Below, one piece after another: positions 18,212 to 25,820 of a stretch of DNA of 52,926 nucleotides; the stretch's first letter is position 1; the number at the start of each line of letters is the position of its first letter. The position numbers were made by a program, and so were the translations under genes. The notes under the pieces were generated by a model. It had not been told where the DNA came from, did no database searches, and saw only the letters and a program-made list of their open reading frames with translations. This stretch comes from MED-G82 sp964342675 (GTDB taxonomy: Bacteria; Pseudomonadota; Gammaproteobacteria; Magnimaribacterales; D2472). Where the stretch lies: positions 1 through 52,926 of the forward strand of contig CAYFFR010000005.1 in assembly GCA_964342675.1 (NCBI GenBank), in the 5' to 3' direction.

Positions 18212-19423
18212 ATGGATACTCTTGTTTTAAAGTTTGGAGGCACTTCGGTTGGAACAACTGAACGTATTTCTTTGGTTGCTGATATTATTCAGAAATCATC
18301 TGAAGAAGCTTTTCCTGTTGTTGTTATATCGGCAATGAGCGGAGAAACAGATCGTTTAATTGAGCTGGCTGAGTCTTTTGGACCAGAGCCTAATGAACGT
18401 GAATTTGATGCTTTAATCTCAACTGGTGAGAAGGTTAGCTCTTCATTGGTTGCAATTGCTTTAAATCAATTAGGTATGAAAGCCAAATCATTATCTGCTG
18501 CTCAAATTGGAATGAAAACAACATCAAACTTCTCAAAAGCAAAGATACTGGACCTTAATAATCAAATTATTCTAGAAAGTATTGAAGACGGTTATATTCC
18601 AGTGATAACAGGCTTTCAAGGCATTACAGAGGGTGGAGACATGACCACATTAGGTCGAGGTGGTTCAGACACTACTGCCGTAGCAATTGCTGCGTCCATC
18701 AAGTCTATACGTTGTGATATTTATACTGATGTTGATGGTATTTACACTACTGACCCAAGAATAGTTCCAGAAGCTAAGAAGCTTGATTCTATAACGATGG
18801 AAGAAATGTTGGAGTTAGCTGGACAGGGTGCTAAAGTGGTTCAAATACGAGCGGTAGAATTTGCAAATAAATACCGAGTACCTGTAAGAGTCCTATCAAG
18901 TTTTGAGTCTGGATCAGGTACAAATATTTTATTGGAGGAGTCAGTCATGGAAGATGCAGTTATTAAAGGCATAGCTTCACAAACTGATCAGACTAAGTTT
19001 ACATTGCATGGTGTTGTTGATACGCCTGGAATAGCTTCAGGTATTTTAAGTCCGGTTAGTGAAGAAGGAATTGAAGTCGATGTGATTGTTCAAAACGTTA
19101 GCGTATCAGGTAAAACTGATTTTACTTTTACAGTTTCAGACGCAGATAGATCAGCAGCTGAAAAGGTGCTAAAAGAAAAAATGGTTAATATTTCCTATGA
19201 TGAATTAATTATTGATGAAGATATAGCTAAAGTTTCTTTGGTTGGTGTGGGGATGCGTTCCCATGCAGGAATTGCAAGCACAGCTTTTAATGCTTTAGCT
19301 GATTCGGGCGTCAATATACAAATGATTAGTACTTCTGAGATCAAGATTACTATTGTGATAGCTGAAGAGCAGCTCAAAGAAGCAGTTAGAACGCTCCATA
19401 AAGCCTTTAATTTAGGTGCTTAA
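18212..19423 (+). CDS. lysC: Aspartate kinase
   Basis: 403 residues. The kinase domain begins KFGGTSVG and includes ISTGEKVS, TLGRGGSDTTAVA and YTDVDGIYTTDPR. Two C-terminal ACT domains (HGVVDTPGIASGILSP; VGVGMRSHAGIASTAF) would bind lysine and/or threonine for feedback inhibition. It makes aspartyl phosphate, the entry to lysine, threonine and methionine synthesis; metY further along the window belongs to the same amino-acid family. The stop overlaps the pyrC start (TAATG). Confidence 0.97.
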   Translation: MDTLVLKFGGTSVGTTERISLVADIIQKSSEEAFPVVVISAMSGETDRLIELAESFGPEPNEREFDALISTGEKVSSSLVAIALNQLGMKAKSLSAAQIGMKTTSNFSKAKILDLNNQIILESIEDGYIPVITGFQGITEGGDMTTLGRGGSDTTAVAIAASIKSIRCDIYTDVDGIYTTDPRIVPEAKKLDSITMEEMLELAGQGAKVVQIRAVEFANKYRVPVRVLSSFESGSGTNILLEESVMEDAVIKGIASQTDQTKFTLHGVVDTPGIASGILSPVSEEGIEVDVIVQNVSVSGKTDFTFTVSDADRSAAEKVLKEKMVNISYDELIIDEDIAKVSLVGVGMRSHAGIASTAFNALADSGVNIQMISTSEIKITIVIAEEQLKEAVRTLHKAFNLGA

Positions 19424-20757
19424 TGTTTGATTTAGTTCTTAAAAATGGAACCATAGTCAATGATGGAAAAGTATTTGAAGCTGATATAGCGATCACAAAC
19501 GAACGAATTGAGCAGGTTGATTCCATGATAGCGAGTGAAGCCCATCATGAAATTAATCTTGAGGGAAAACATATTATTCCTGGATTAATAGATGATCAGG
19601 TGCACTTTAGAGAGCCTGGGCTCACTCATAAAGGCAATATTCAATCTGAAAGCAGAGCAGGTCTTGCAGGAGGAGTTACAAGTTATTTTGAGATGCCTAA
19701 CGTTAATCCTACAACCACCAACCATAAGAATTTACAAGCTAAATTTGATTTGGCAGCAACTAAATCTCATGCTAATTATTCTTTTTATCTTGGAGCCAGC
19801 AATACAAATATTGATGAGATCAAGCAAATTGATAAAAAGCTTGCTTGTGGCATTAAAGTATTTATGGGCGCATCAACTGGAGATATGTTGGTAGATGATC
19901 CAGATGCTCTCGATGCAATTTTTAAAGAATCTCCAGTGAATATAGTCACGCATTGCGAAGATACTCCTATAATTCAAAGAAATGAAAAAGCTATCATTGA
20001 TAAGTTTGGTCAAGATATAGATGCTAGCTTTCACCCCAAGATCAGAGATGCAGAATCTTGTTTGCGGTCATCTCAGTTAGCTCATGATTTAGCAACTAAG
20101 CATGGATCTAATCTACATATTTTGCACCTCACAACAGCAGATGAGATGAAGCTCTTAACTCAGGGTGAGATCAAAAATAAGAAAATAACAGGAGAGGTTT
20201 GTGTCCACCATTTATTCTTTGATGAGAGCTCCTATTCTGATCTTGGCAATCAGATTAAATGTAATCCCAGCATTAAATCTGCTCAGGATAGACTTGCTTT
20301 AATTAAAGCAGTTCAATCTGATAAGATTGATATTATTGCAACTGATCATGCTCCGCATACATGGGAAGAAAAGCAACAGGTTTATTTAGATGCTCCAAGC
20401 GGACTGCCTCTCATACAACACTCACTAAATGTATTATTAGATTTTTATTTGCAAGGTATTTTTAGCTTAGAGCAGATAGTGCAAAAGACCAGCCATAATA
20501 TCGCTCAACGTTTTCAGGTAAAAGATAGAGGTTATATTAGAGAGGGTTACTATGCTGATTTAGCTATTATTGATCTTCAGGCACCCATTAAAGTTACTGA
20601 AGATAATATTCTATACCACTGCGGATGGTCTCCCTTCCTCAATCATAAGTTTGGTGGATCGGTAGATAGCACTATTATTAATGGCAATTTGGTTTATAAC
20701 CAAGGTGCTTTGGTAGCTGATCTTCCATTGGGTCACAGAATTGAATTTGACAGATAA
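19423..20757 (+). CDS. pyrC: Dihydroorotase (long, amidohydrolase type I)
   Basis: 444 residues. Metal-site signature DQVHFREPGLTHKGN near residue 58, the lysine expected to be carbamylated in GIKVFMGASTGDM, later histidines in THCED and LHILHLTTADEM, and the catalytic aspartate in IATDHAPHTWEEK. This fits the long dihydroorotases that cyclise carbamoyl-aspartate in pyrimidine synthesis. Allantoinase and hydantoinase are related, but DxVHFREPG favours dihydroorotase. It lies between lysC and tRNA-Ser(GCU), where csrA/rsmA is found in Pseudomonas. Confidence 0.9.
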   Translation: MFDLVLKNGTIVNDGKVFEADIAITNERIEQVDSMIASEAHHEINLEGKHIIPGLIDDQVHFREPGLTHKGNIQSESRAGLAGGVTSYFEMPNVNPTTTNHKNLQAKFDLAATKSHANYSFYLGASNTNIDEIKQIDKKLACGIKVFMGASTGDMLVDDPDALDAIFKESPVNIVTHCEDTPIIQRNEKAIIDKFGQDIDASFHPKIRDAESCLRSSQLAHDLATKHGSNLHILHLTTADEMKLLTQGEIKNKKITGEVCVHHLFFDESSYSDLGNQIKCNPSIKSAQDRLALIKAVQSDKIDIIATDHAPHTWEEKQQVYLDAPSGLPLIQHSLNVLLDFYLQGIFSLEQIVQKTSHNIAQRFQVKDRGYIREGYYADLAIIDLQAPIKVTEDNILYHCGWSPFLNHKFGGSVDSTIINGNLVYNQGALVADLPLGHRIEFDR

Positions 20758-20803
20758 TCATCACTTTGCAGTTGAAAAAGTTATAATTTTCAATCTTAAT
20801 TAC

Positions 20804-20893
20804 GGAGAGGTGGCTGAGTGGTCGAAAGCGGCACCCTGCTAAGGTGTTATACGGTTTACCGTATCGAGGGTTCGAATCCCTCTCTCTCCGCCA
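20804..20893 (+). tRNA. tRNA-Ser (GCU)
   Basis: A 90-base class II tRNA. The acceptor strand GGAGAGG pairs with TCTCTCC, the anticodon loop contains GCT (CTGCTAA), the long variable arm is ATACGGTTTACCGTAT, and the T arm has GGTTCGAATCC with an encoded CCA. The position after alaS-lysC is the gammaproteobacterial location of this tRNA. Confidence 0.96.
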
Positions 20894-20906
20894 AGATATT
20901 TAAAGA

Positions 20907-21329
20907 ATGGATTTATTAGTTGATATGTTTGTCTCATATTCTCCAAAATGGAATGTTTACTTATTGTTTATTTATTTAGTAATTCGTTCATATTTGCATA
21001 TTAAACTAGTCAGTTTCGAGGATGGGGATAAGAGAATAGTTTGGTCTAAAAGATTTCCTCAATCCATTTTTATAGTAGATTCGTATATAACAGAACAAGG
21101 CGCCATGCGCGGAGGCCAGGTATTACATGTAATGGGGGCGATCTTGTTTATTCCATTTGCAATCTTTGTACATGATTTTTTTGCTTTTATTATCATGTCG
21201 AGTATGGGTTTATATTTAGTTGAATCTTACCATCATATGGCCACTGGATTTTTTATTTCGTACACAACATATATTGACATTTTATGTGGACATATGGATC
21301 TTTGTACTCATCCTTTGGAGTCTTTCTAA
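20907..21329 (+). CDS. Membrane protein of unknown function
   Basis: I do not recognise this 140-residue protein. It has two to three hydrophobic segments: YLLFIYLVI near residue 20, a long one from VLHVMGAILFIPFAIFV through FFAFIIMSSMGLYLV (about residues 77-105), and FFISYTTYIDIL near 117. Histidines and acidic residues cluster near the membrane (ESYHHMATG; CGHMDLCTH), which could be functional. It is followed by another tiny membrane protein and a membrane desaturase, so a joint role is possible but unproven. Confidence 0.5.
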   Translation: MDLLVDMFVSYSPKWNVYLLFIYLVIRSYLHIKLVSFEDGDKRIVWSKRFPQSIFIVDSYITEQGAMRGGQVLHVMGAILFIPFAIFVHDFFAFIIMSSMGLYLVESYHHMATGFFISYTTYIDILCGHMDLCTHPLESF

Positions 21330-21360
21330 GCCTCCTATATTTTTCATTTATAATATTAAC

Positions 21361-21564
21361 ATGGCAAATATCTTAGAACTTATCTCCCAACATATAGCAG
21401 CCTGGAAGATGGTTTGGTTTGGCCTGATTTTTTGGGGCAGTATTTGTCATGCCATTGTTCAACGATATGAACTCTTTCAAAACATAGATTATGTGAGCTA
21501 TTTATGTTTCTTATTTGGATTAGTCATTGGGCTGATTGCTAAGATGAGGGGTAAATGGATTTAA
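21361..21564 (+). CDS. Small membrane protein of unknown function
   Basis: 67 residues from the ATG at 21361, 31 bases after the previous stop. It has two hydrophobic stretches (MVWFGLIFWGSICHAIV and VSYLCFLFGLVIGLIA) and a basic tail (KMRGKWI), suggesting a two-pass inner-membrane hairpin. Its last 10 bases overlap the start of the desaturase gene, which argues for cotranscription. No family recognised. A longer frame upstream of 21361 overlaps the preceding gene and is not favoured. Confidence 0.5.
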   Translation: MANILELISQHIAAWKMVWFGLIFWGSICHAIVQRYELFQNIDYVSYLCFLFGLVIGLIAKMRGKWI

Positions 21565-22460
21565 ACTCACAAGACAAGGTAGCTGATGAATTCTCATTTG
21601 AGAGAGAAAAAGAAATAGCTTTAAGTTTTTCTAAGAGATTCCAGTGGGAAATGCTTTCTATTGGTCTCGGTCAAGCATTGGTGTGGCTTAGTTTATGGCC
21701 ATTGGTGATGATGCAATATATGCCTTTATGGGTTGGTTTCTTAGTGGCAACATTGTGTGCTTGTCTTGCCTATCTGCCTTCTCATGAAGCTCAACATGGT
21801 AATTTTTCACGTGGACAGAAAAAAAGAAGGTGGATAGATGCTTTAGTGGGCCATGTTTCTCTTATTACTTTGATGTATCCATACGAAGTCTTAAGGGTCA
21901 CTCATATGAAGCATCATGCAAATACTAATGACTCTGAAAAAGATCCTGATTATGGAACTTCTCATGCTAAATCTTTATGGCATGTTGCCTTGCTATCTTT
22001 AGACGGAAGCTCAACAGACTATGAAAAATATTTAGAAGTTTATGCTGATGATAAAGCATTTGTAGAACCATTTAAGCGTGGAGCAAGCATTTATTCTGTA
22101 TATAGGTGTATTTTATTTTCTTTGGTAATTTGGTTTCCATTTGAAGCGCTTTTATTATGGTGGCTGCCTGCAAAAATAGGAGTGCTTTATACAACAGTAT
22201 ATTTTTCTTGGTATCCTCATCAAGAAACTGGTATTGGTAGATATAAGGATACACGTTTTTGGCAGAATGCTCTGCCTAGATATGTAACCCATTCAATGCA
22301 ATTACATTTTGTTCATCATCTACATCCAAGCATTGGGCATTGGAGTGAACCTCAAGCAATTGTTGCACTCAAACCCTTTTTATTGGCAAGAGGTGTTCCG
22401 GGTGCTGATAAAATCCCTGATAAGATTAATTTTAAATCACTTATTAAGATAGCCGATTAA
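21555..22460 (+). CDS. Membrane fatty acid desaturase / hydroxylase family di-iron protein
   Basis: 301 residues with the three histidine boxes of membrane di-iron desaturases and hydroxylases: HEAQH (77-81), HMKHH (117-121) and HFVHH (251-255), separated by hydrophobic membrane segments near 45-75, 95-112 and 185-220. The family introduces double bonds or hydroxyls into lipids, including fatty acids and carotenoids; the sequence alone does not separate these. It overlaps the upstream small membrane protein gene, and its last four bases overlap the convergent cupin gene. Confidence 0.75.
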   Translation: MDLNSQDKVADEFSFEREKEIALSFSKRFQWEMLSIGLGQALVWLSLWPLVMMQYMPLWVGFLVATLCACLAYLPSHEAQHGNFSRGQKKRRWIDALVGHVSLITLMYPYEVLRVTHMKHHANTNDSEKDPDYGTSHAKSLWHVALLSLDGSSTDYEKYLEVYADDKAFVEPFKRGASIYSVYRCILFSLVIWFPFEALLLWWLPAKIGVLYTTVYFSWYPHQETGIGRYKDTRFWQNALPRYVTHSMQLHFVHHLHPSIGHWSEPQAIVALKPFLLARGVPGADKIPDKINFKSLIKIAD

Positions 22461-22822
22461 GAATCGCCCGACCAAGTTTCGGAGTCCATTTCAAATTCAT
22501 AAGTATGGACTGATTCATCTCCTACAACCCAAGCATCATGTCCAGGAGCAATAGTGTAAGCTTCTCCAGGTCCAACCTCTTTTTCTGATCCATCATCATG
22601 GACAATCTTCATTCTTCCACTATGGACTACTCCAATATGACTTACCTGGCAAGAGTCTGTACCAGCAAGAGGCTTGTTACATACAGACCATTTCCATCCA
22701 GGTTCTAGGGTTATTCTAGTAACTCTTTTACCGCCAAAATCAACAACTTCAGCTTTTGCTAAGTTAGGTGCTTTAACTTCATCTGGGTTTTTAAATGATT
22801 TTATAAATATAGATTCAGACAT
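22457..22822 (-). CDS. Small cupin-domain protein
   Basis: 121 residues forming one cupin barrel: motif 1 around CQVSHIGVVHSGRMKI and motif 2 around PGEAYTIAPGHDAWVVGD. An uncommon WKWS motif precedes it (EPGWKWSVCNKP). Single-domain cupins bind a metal and may be enzymes or ligand sensors. Some of the expected metal ligands are seen (His in VSHIG, Glu in GEAY, His in GHDAW). No partner is evident and the function is unknown. Its 3' end overlaps the convergent desaturase gene. Confidence 0.7.
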   Translation of the reverse strand: MSESIFIKSFKNPDEVKAPNLAKAEVVDFGGKRVTRITLEPGWKWSVCNKPLAGTDSCQVSHIGVVHSGRMKIVHDDGSEKEVGPGEAYTIAPGHDAWVVGDESVHTYEFEMDSETWSGDS

Positions 22823-22863
22823 CCCATGCTCCTATTATTTACTTATTTGTAACATACAATCAA

Positions 22864-22893
22864 TTAACAGTAAATGAGCTGTCATGTTATATT
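22864..22893 (+). promoter_or_regulatory. Candidate sigma-70 promoter of the repeat lipoprotein
   Basis: TTAACA at 22864-22869 and TATATT at 22888-22893 are 18 bases apart, with a TG one base before the -10 (extended -10). Transcription would begin near 22900. This supports ATG 22920 as the gene start, because the earlier in-frame ATG (22884) lies inside the promoter. Confidence 0.5.
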
Positions 22894-22919
22894 ACAAGGA
22901 TCAAAACGAGGTTTTTAAT

Positions 22920-23711
22920 ATGCAATTTAAATCAATTTTTTTAATGATCCCTATGTTTTTTATTGTTTCATGTTCAAACAACAATGATTCAACAACATGG
23001 AGTGATCTAAAAGTAAATTTTTACAATGAATTTATGCCTTGCCAAGCAGGTCCAGATTATTCTCAGGCATCTTTATCAGAGATGATGGAAGAATGGAGAA
23101 ATCTTATTACGGCTGAAGATCTTGTTGGTTCATGGGGCTATGCTCCTGCCAGTGATACAAATAGCAATAATAATGGTTGGTGGGAATTAAGCTGGGTTAG
23201 TAAAGAATCAGCAGATGCAGGATGGGAAGAATGGCTAGCCAATCAAGATGCACAAGCATGGGCAGCTAGATATGAATCTGTACTGCAATGTGATGGCGAA
23301 GAGAGAGTAGGTGCAGTCTTTGTATGGCCAAGAAACCCTGAAGGGACTTTTGGTGAATTCCCAGATAATGGTACTTTTTCATCTGCATTTTTTCCATGTA
23401 CCTTCAATGAGGGCAAGGGTGAAAGTGATCTTGAAAATGTTCTTACTGAGTATAATAAGTGGTTAGACACTCTGGATTCGAATGCTGGAGCTTATGCCTT
23501 TGGGTTGTATTTTCCTGCCTTTGAGACCGAAACAGATATGATTTGGGGAAACTTTCATGAAAGTGTTGATACCATGAAATCTGGAAATGAAAGTTGGGAA
23601 GCCTCAGGAGGAGATGCTAAAGAATTGTTGGAAGCCACTCTATCATGTGACAACCCAGATTTATATAACTCGAGAGTGCTTTACGATCCAACTGATCCAA
23701 ACTTCTCATAA
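22920..23711 (+). CDS. Lipoprotein with two repeated cysteine-bounded units, unknown function
   Basis: 263 residues from ATG 22920, chosen because of the promoter and the short signal peptide. A lipobox FIVSC gives lipidated Cys18. The mature part is two copies of an ~84-residue unit: Cys41 to Cys124 and Cys160 to Cys243, each spanning exactly 83 residues. Both open with PC, share a hydrophobic-acidic helix ending in a tryptophan (EEWRNL, NKWLDT), aromatic strands in the middle, and close with L-x-CD. The bounding cysteines may form a disulfide in each unit. It is rich in Trp and acidic residues. I do not recognise the family. Confidence 0.7.
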   Translation: MQFKSIFLMIPMFFIVSCSNNNDSTTWSDLKVNFYNEFMPCQAGPDYSQASLSEMMEEWRNLITAEDLVGSWGYAPASDTNSNNNGWWELSWVSKESADAGWEEWLANQDAQAWAARYESVLQCDGEERVGAVFVWPRNPEGTFGEFPDNGTFSSAFFPCTFNEGKGESDLENVLTEYNKWLDTLDSNAGAYAFGLYFPAFETETDMIWGNFHESVDTMKSGNESWEASGGDAKELLEATLSCDNPDLYNSRVLYDPTDPNFS

Positions 23712-23717
23712 AATTTA

Positions 23718-23738
23718 ATGGGCGGCTTAGCTGCCCAT
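23718..23738 (+). terminator. Hairpin after the lipoprotein gene
   Basis: ATGGGCGGC, loop TTA, GCTGCCCAT: a nine-pair stem with one G-U pair, starting seven bases after the lipoprotein stop. The following AATTTA is a weak U-tract and the preceding sequence is A-rich. It acts plausibly as a terminator and argues against using the ATG at 23718 as a start codon. Confidence 0.5.
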
Positions 23739-23747
23739 AATTTACTT

Positions 23748-24224
23748 ATGAAAGAACTATTTCCATATGTTGGTACTACAGTTATTGTGACTGAAGAGAT
23801 GTGCGATTTTAATGGCCACATGAATGTAAACCATATTAAATCAGTTTTTGAGCAGGGCTGGGAATATGGAATGAAAGATTTTGGTTTTAACGAAGCATAT
23901 TTTGAAGCAGGGTTTTCTTCTTTTACATTAGAAGATAATTATCGATTTACAAAAGAATTTCTAGTTGGAGATAAGATTTTCCCTAGATTTCGTTTGTTTA
24001 ATGTTAATGAAAAGCTATTCCATATGATCGGAGCACTTTTTGATAAAGAAGGCAATCTTTCGGCGATGTATGAAACCGTTGAAGGACACATTGACATGTC
24101 GTTAAGAAAAATTACACCTATGAAGAAAAGTTTTTTAACTAATCTTTTTGATATTAAGCAGACTCATGATGCACTGGGCCAAATACCTTATGAGATCAGA
24201 TTGAAGATTAGAGATTTAAATTAG
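23748..24224 (+). CDS. Hot-dog fold acyl-CoA thioesterase
   Basis: 159 residues from the ATG at 23748; the alternative ATG at 23718 is inside a hairpin. The segment CDFNGHMNVNHIKSVFEQG near residues 19-37 is the 4HBT-type active-site region (Asp-x-x-GHMN) followed by the central hot-dog helix. Such enzymes hydrolyse acyl-CoA thioesters. Its place just before the steroid-type catabolic cluster suggests a CoA-recycling role, which is inference only. It overlaps the convergent metallo-hydrolase by four bases. Confidence 0.75.
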   Translation: MKELFPYVGTTVIVTEEMCDFNGHMNVNHIKSVFEQGWEYGMKDFGFNEAYFEAGFSSFTLEDNYRFTKEFLVGDKIFPRFRLFNVNEKLFHMIGALFDKEGNLSAMYETVEGHIDMSLRKITPMKKSFLTNLFDIKQTHDALGQIPYEIRLKIRDLN

Positions 24225-24877
24225 TTACTACCTAATACAGCATCTGATACAAACGCATTATCATTCCTTTCTTGTTGGAACGTAGACACTGGACCATGTC
24301 CTGAAATAAAAGTTATATCTTTGCCTAAAGGCCATAATTTTTTTGTAATTGAATTAATAAGATCTGGATAACTGCCTCTTGGTAAATCAGTTCTGCCAAT
24401 TGAACCACGAAACAAAACATCACCAACTATTGCTAGCTTGGAATCAGGGTGAAAAAACACAATGTGACCAGGAGTGTGTCCTGGACAAAATATTACATGC
24501 AGAGTTAATACACCTAATGTAATCTCATCACCATCTTTAAGCCATCTTGTTGGAGTGCAGTTTTGAGCTTCCATACCAAACATCTTGCCTTGTTCTTGTA
24601 GTGTATCTAGTAAGAAACTATCTTCCTTATGCGGACCTTCAATAGGTATAGCAAGATTCGTAGAAAGCTCTTGTGCAGCCCCCGCATGATCTGCATGTCC
24701 ATGAGTTAATAATACCTTTTCAGGTATAAGATTATTGTCTTTAGCTATTTCCATCAAAATCTCTAAATCTCCTCCAGGGTCCACAAATGCACATTTATTT
24801 GATTGCGCGCAGTAAAGAATAGGAGCATTTTGTTGAAATGGAGTAACCGGATTTATTAGCGCTTTTAATGATGACAT
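24221..24877 (-). CDS. Metallo-beta-lactamase fold hydrolase (glyoxalase II-like, YcbL type)
   Basis: 218 residues. The binuclear metal motif THGHADHAG is complete, followed by the histidine of CPGHTPGHIVF, the bridging aspartate in VGDVLFRGSIGRTDLP and the last histidine in ISGHGP. This layout is that of YcbL/GloB-like hydroxyacylglutathione hydrolases, which release D-lactate from the glutathione thioester; persulfide dioxygenases are related. It is divergent from the dioxygenase gene that opens the catabolic cluster, with starts 37 bases apart. Confidence 0.85.
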   Translation of the reverse strand: MSSLKALINPVTPFQQNAPILYCAQSNKCAFVDPGGDLEILMEIAKDNNLIPEKVLLTHGHADHAGAAQELSTNLAIPIEGPHKEDSFLLDTLQEQGKMFGMEAQNCTPTRWLKDGDEITLGVLTLHVIFCPGHTPGHIVFFHPDSKLAIVGDVLFRGSIGRTDLPRGSYPDLINSITKKLWPLGKDITFISGHGPVSTFQQERNDNAFVSDAVLGSN

Positions 24878-24887
24878 TGTTACAATG
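24875..24887. promoter_or_regulatory. Inverted repeat in the divergent start region (possible operator)
   Basis: CATTGT-T-ACAATG is a perfect 13-base inverted repeat centred on one T. It begins in the start codon of the leftward hydrolase and ends 27 bases before the hsaC start. Its place at the head of the catabolic cluster suits an operator, but no binding protein is encoded nearby and AT-rich short palindromes arise by chance. It does not resemble the KstR-type CAAG...CTTG operators of Actinobacteria. Confidence 0.25.
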
Positions 24888-24914
24888 ATATTCTATAAGA
24901 AAGGGAGAGTTAAA

Positions 24915-25814
24915 TTGAAAGTAAAATCATTAGGCTATATTTTAATTGAAACTACAGATATATTGAAATGGGAAAGCTACGCTAATGAAGTTGTAGGCTT
25001 TATGAAGAATGATAAGTTAAGCGATTCAGATAATTTGTTCTATAAAATTGATGAGGAGCCTTTCAGGTTTCATGTCACCAAAGGCCCCAATGATCGATAT
25101 GTACTTGGGGGTTTTGAGTTAGAAGATAAAGATGCATTTGAAGATGCTAAAAAAACCTTAAAGGACGAGGGTATTGACTATGAAGAACTTTCAAATGAAA
25201 CCTCACAATTAAGAGGGGTGACAGAGTTAATACGCTTGAAAGATCCTGCCGAAAATACTGTTGAGTTATATTATGACAGAGCTGTCGATGATCAAAAATT
25301 TGTTTCAACTCAAGATATATCTGGATTTGTAACCCAAGGTTTAGGCCTAGGTCACGTTGTGTTTGGGACTTTATCGGTTGAAGAAACTCATGATTTCTAT
25401 ACTAATATTCTTGGTTTTGGAGACTCAGATATTATGCACATGAGAATTAGTCCTAATCCTGATGATCCTGAATCTGTATTATATTTTATGCATTGTGATA
25501 ATCCACGACATCATACTGTCGCTGTTATGCAATCACCACCTCCACCATCAGGATTAGTTCATGTAATGGTAGAAGTCAATAAGTCTCAAGAAGTCGTGCA
25601 TGCTTTAGATAGGGCTGTCAATCATAACGTTCATATCTCCTCAACACTTGGCCGCCATATGAATGACAAAATGTTTTCTTTCTATATGCAGACTCCAGCA
25701 GGTTTTATGCTCGAATTTGGTTGTGAGGGCATTCAGCCTGATTGGGATACTTTTGAAACTACCAACTCTGAGCTACCAAGTTATTGGGGCCATGTTTTTT
25801 CAATGCCAGAATAG
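24915..25814 (+). CDS. hsaC: Extradiol dioxygenase of steroid ring A cleavage (HsaC/TesB type)
   Basis: Two-domain vicinal-oxygen-chelate extradiol dioxygenase. TTG 24915 is taken as start because AAGGGAGAG lies eight to nine bases before it and the protein then opens like HsaC (KSLGYILIE); an ATG at 24885 is also in frame. Iron ligands are His147 (GLGHVVF), His216 (GLVHVMVEV) and Glu267 (LEFGCEG), almost the numbering of M. tuberculosis HsaC. The family His in NPRHHTVA and the segment TLGRHMNDKMFSFYMQTP are also shared. It would meta-cleave the catechol 3,4-DHSA made from ring A. First gene of the cluster. Confidence 0.92.
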   Translation: MKVKSLGYILIETTDILKWESYANEVVGFMKNDKLSDSDNLFYKIDEEPFRFHVTKGPNDRYVLGGFELEDKDAFEDAKKTLKDEGIDYEELSNETSQLRGVTELIRLKDPAENTVELYYDRAVDDQKFVSTQDISGFVTQGLGLGHVVFGTLSVEETHDFYTNILGFGDSDIMHMRISPNPDDPESVLYFMHCDNPRHHTVAVMQSPPPPSGLVHVMVEVNKSQEVVHALDRAVNHNVHISSTLGRHMNDKMFSFYMQTPAGFMLEFGCEGIQPDWDTFETTNSELPSYWGHVFSMPE

Positions 25815-25820
25815 ATTAAA

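Noticed and set aside
23718..23747. ATG 23718 as the thioesterase start
   Set aside because: It lies in a strong hairpin after the lipoprotein gene, and the extra residues (GGLAAHNLL) are not family-like.
24878..24914. A KstR/KstR2-type operator (CAAG...CTTG) before the steroid cluster
   Set aside because: No such pattern is present in the divergent gap.
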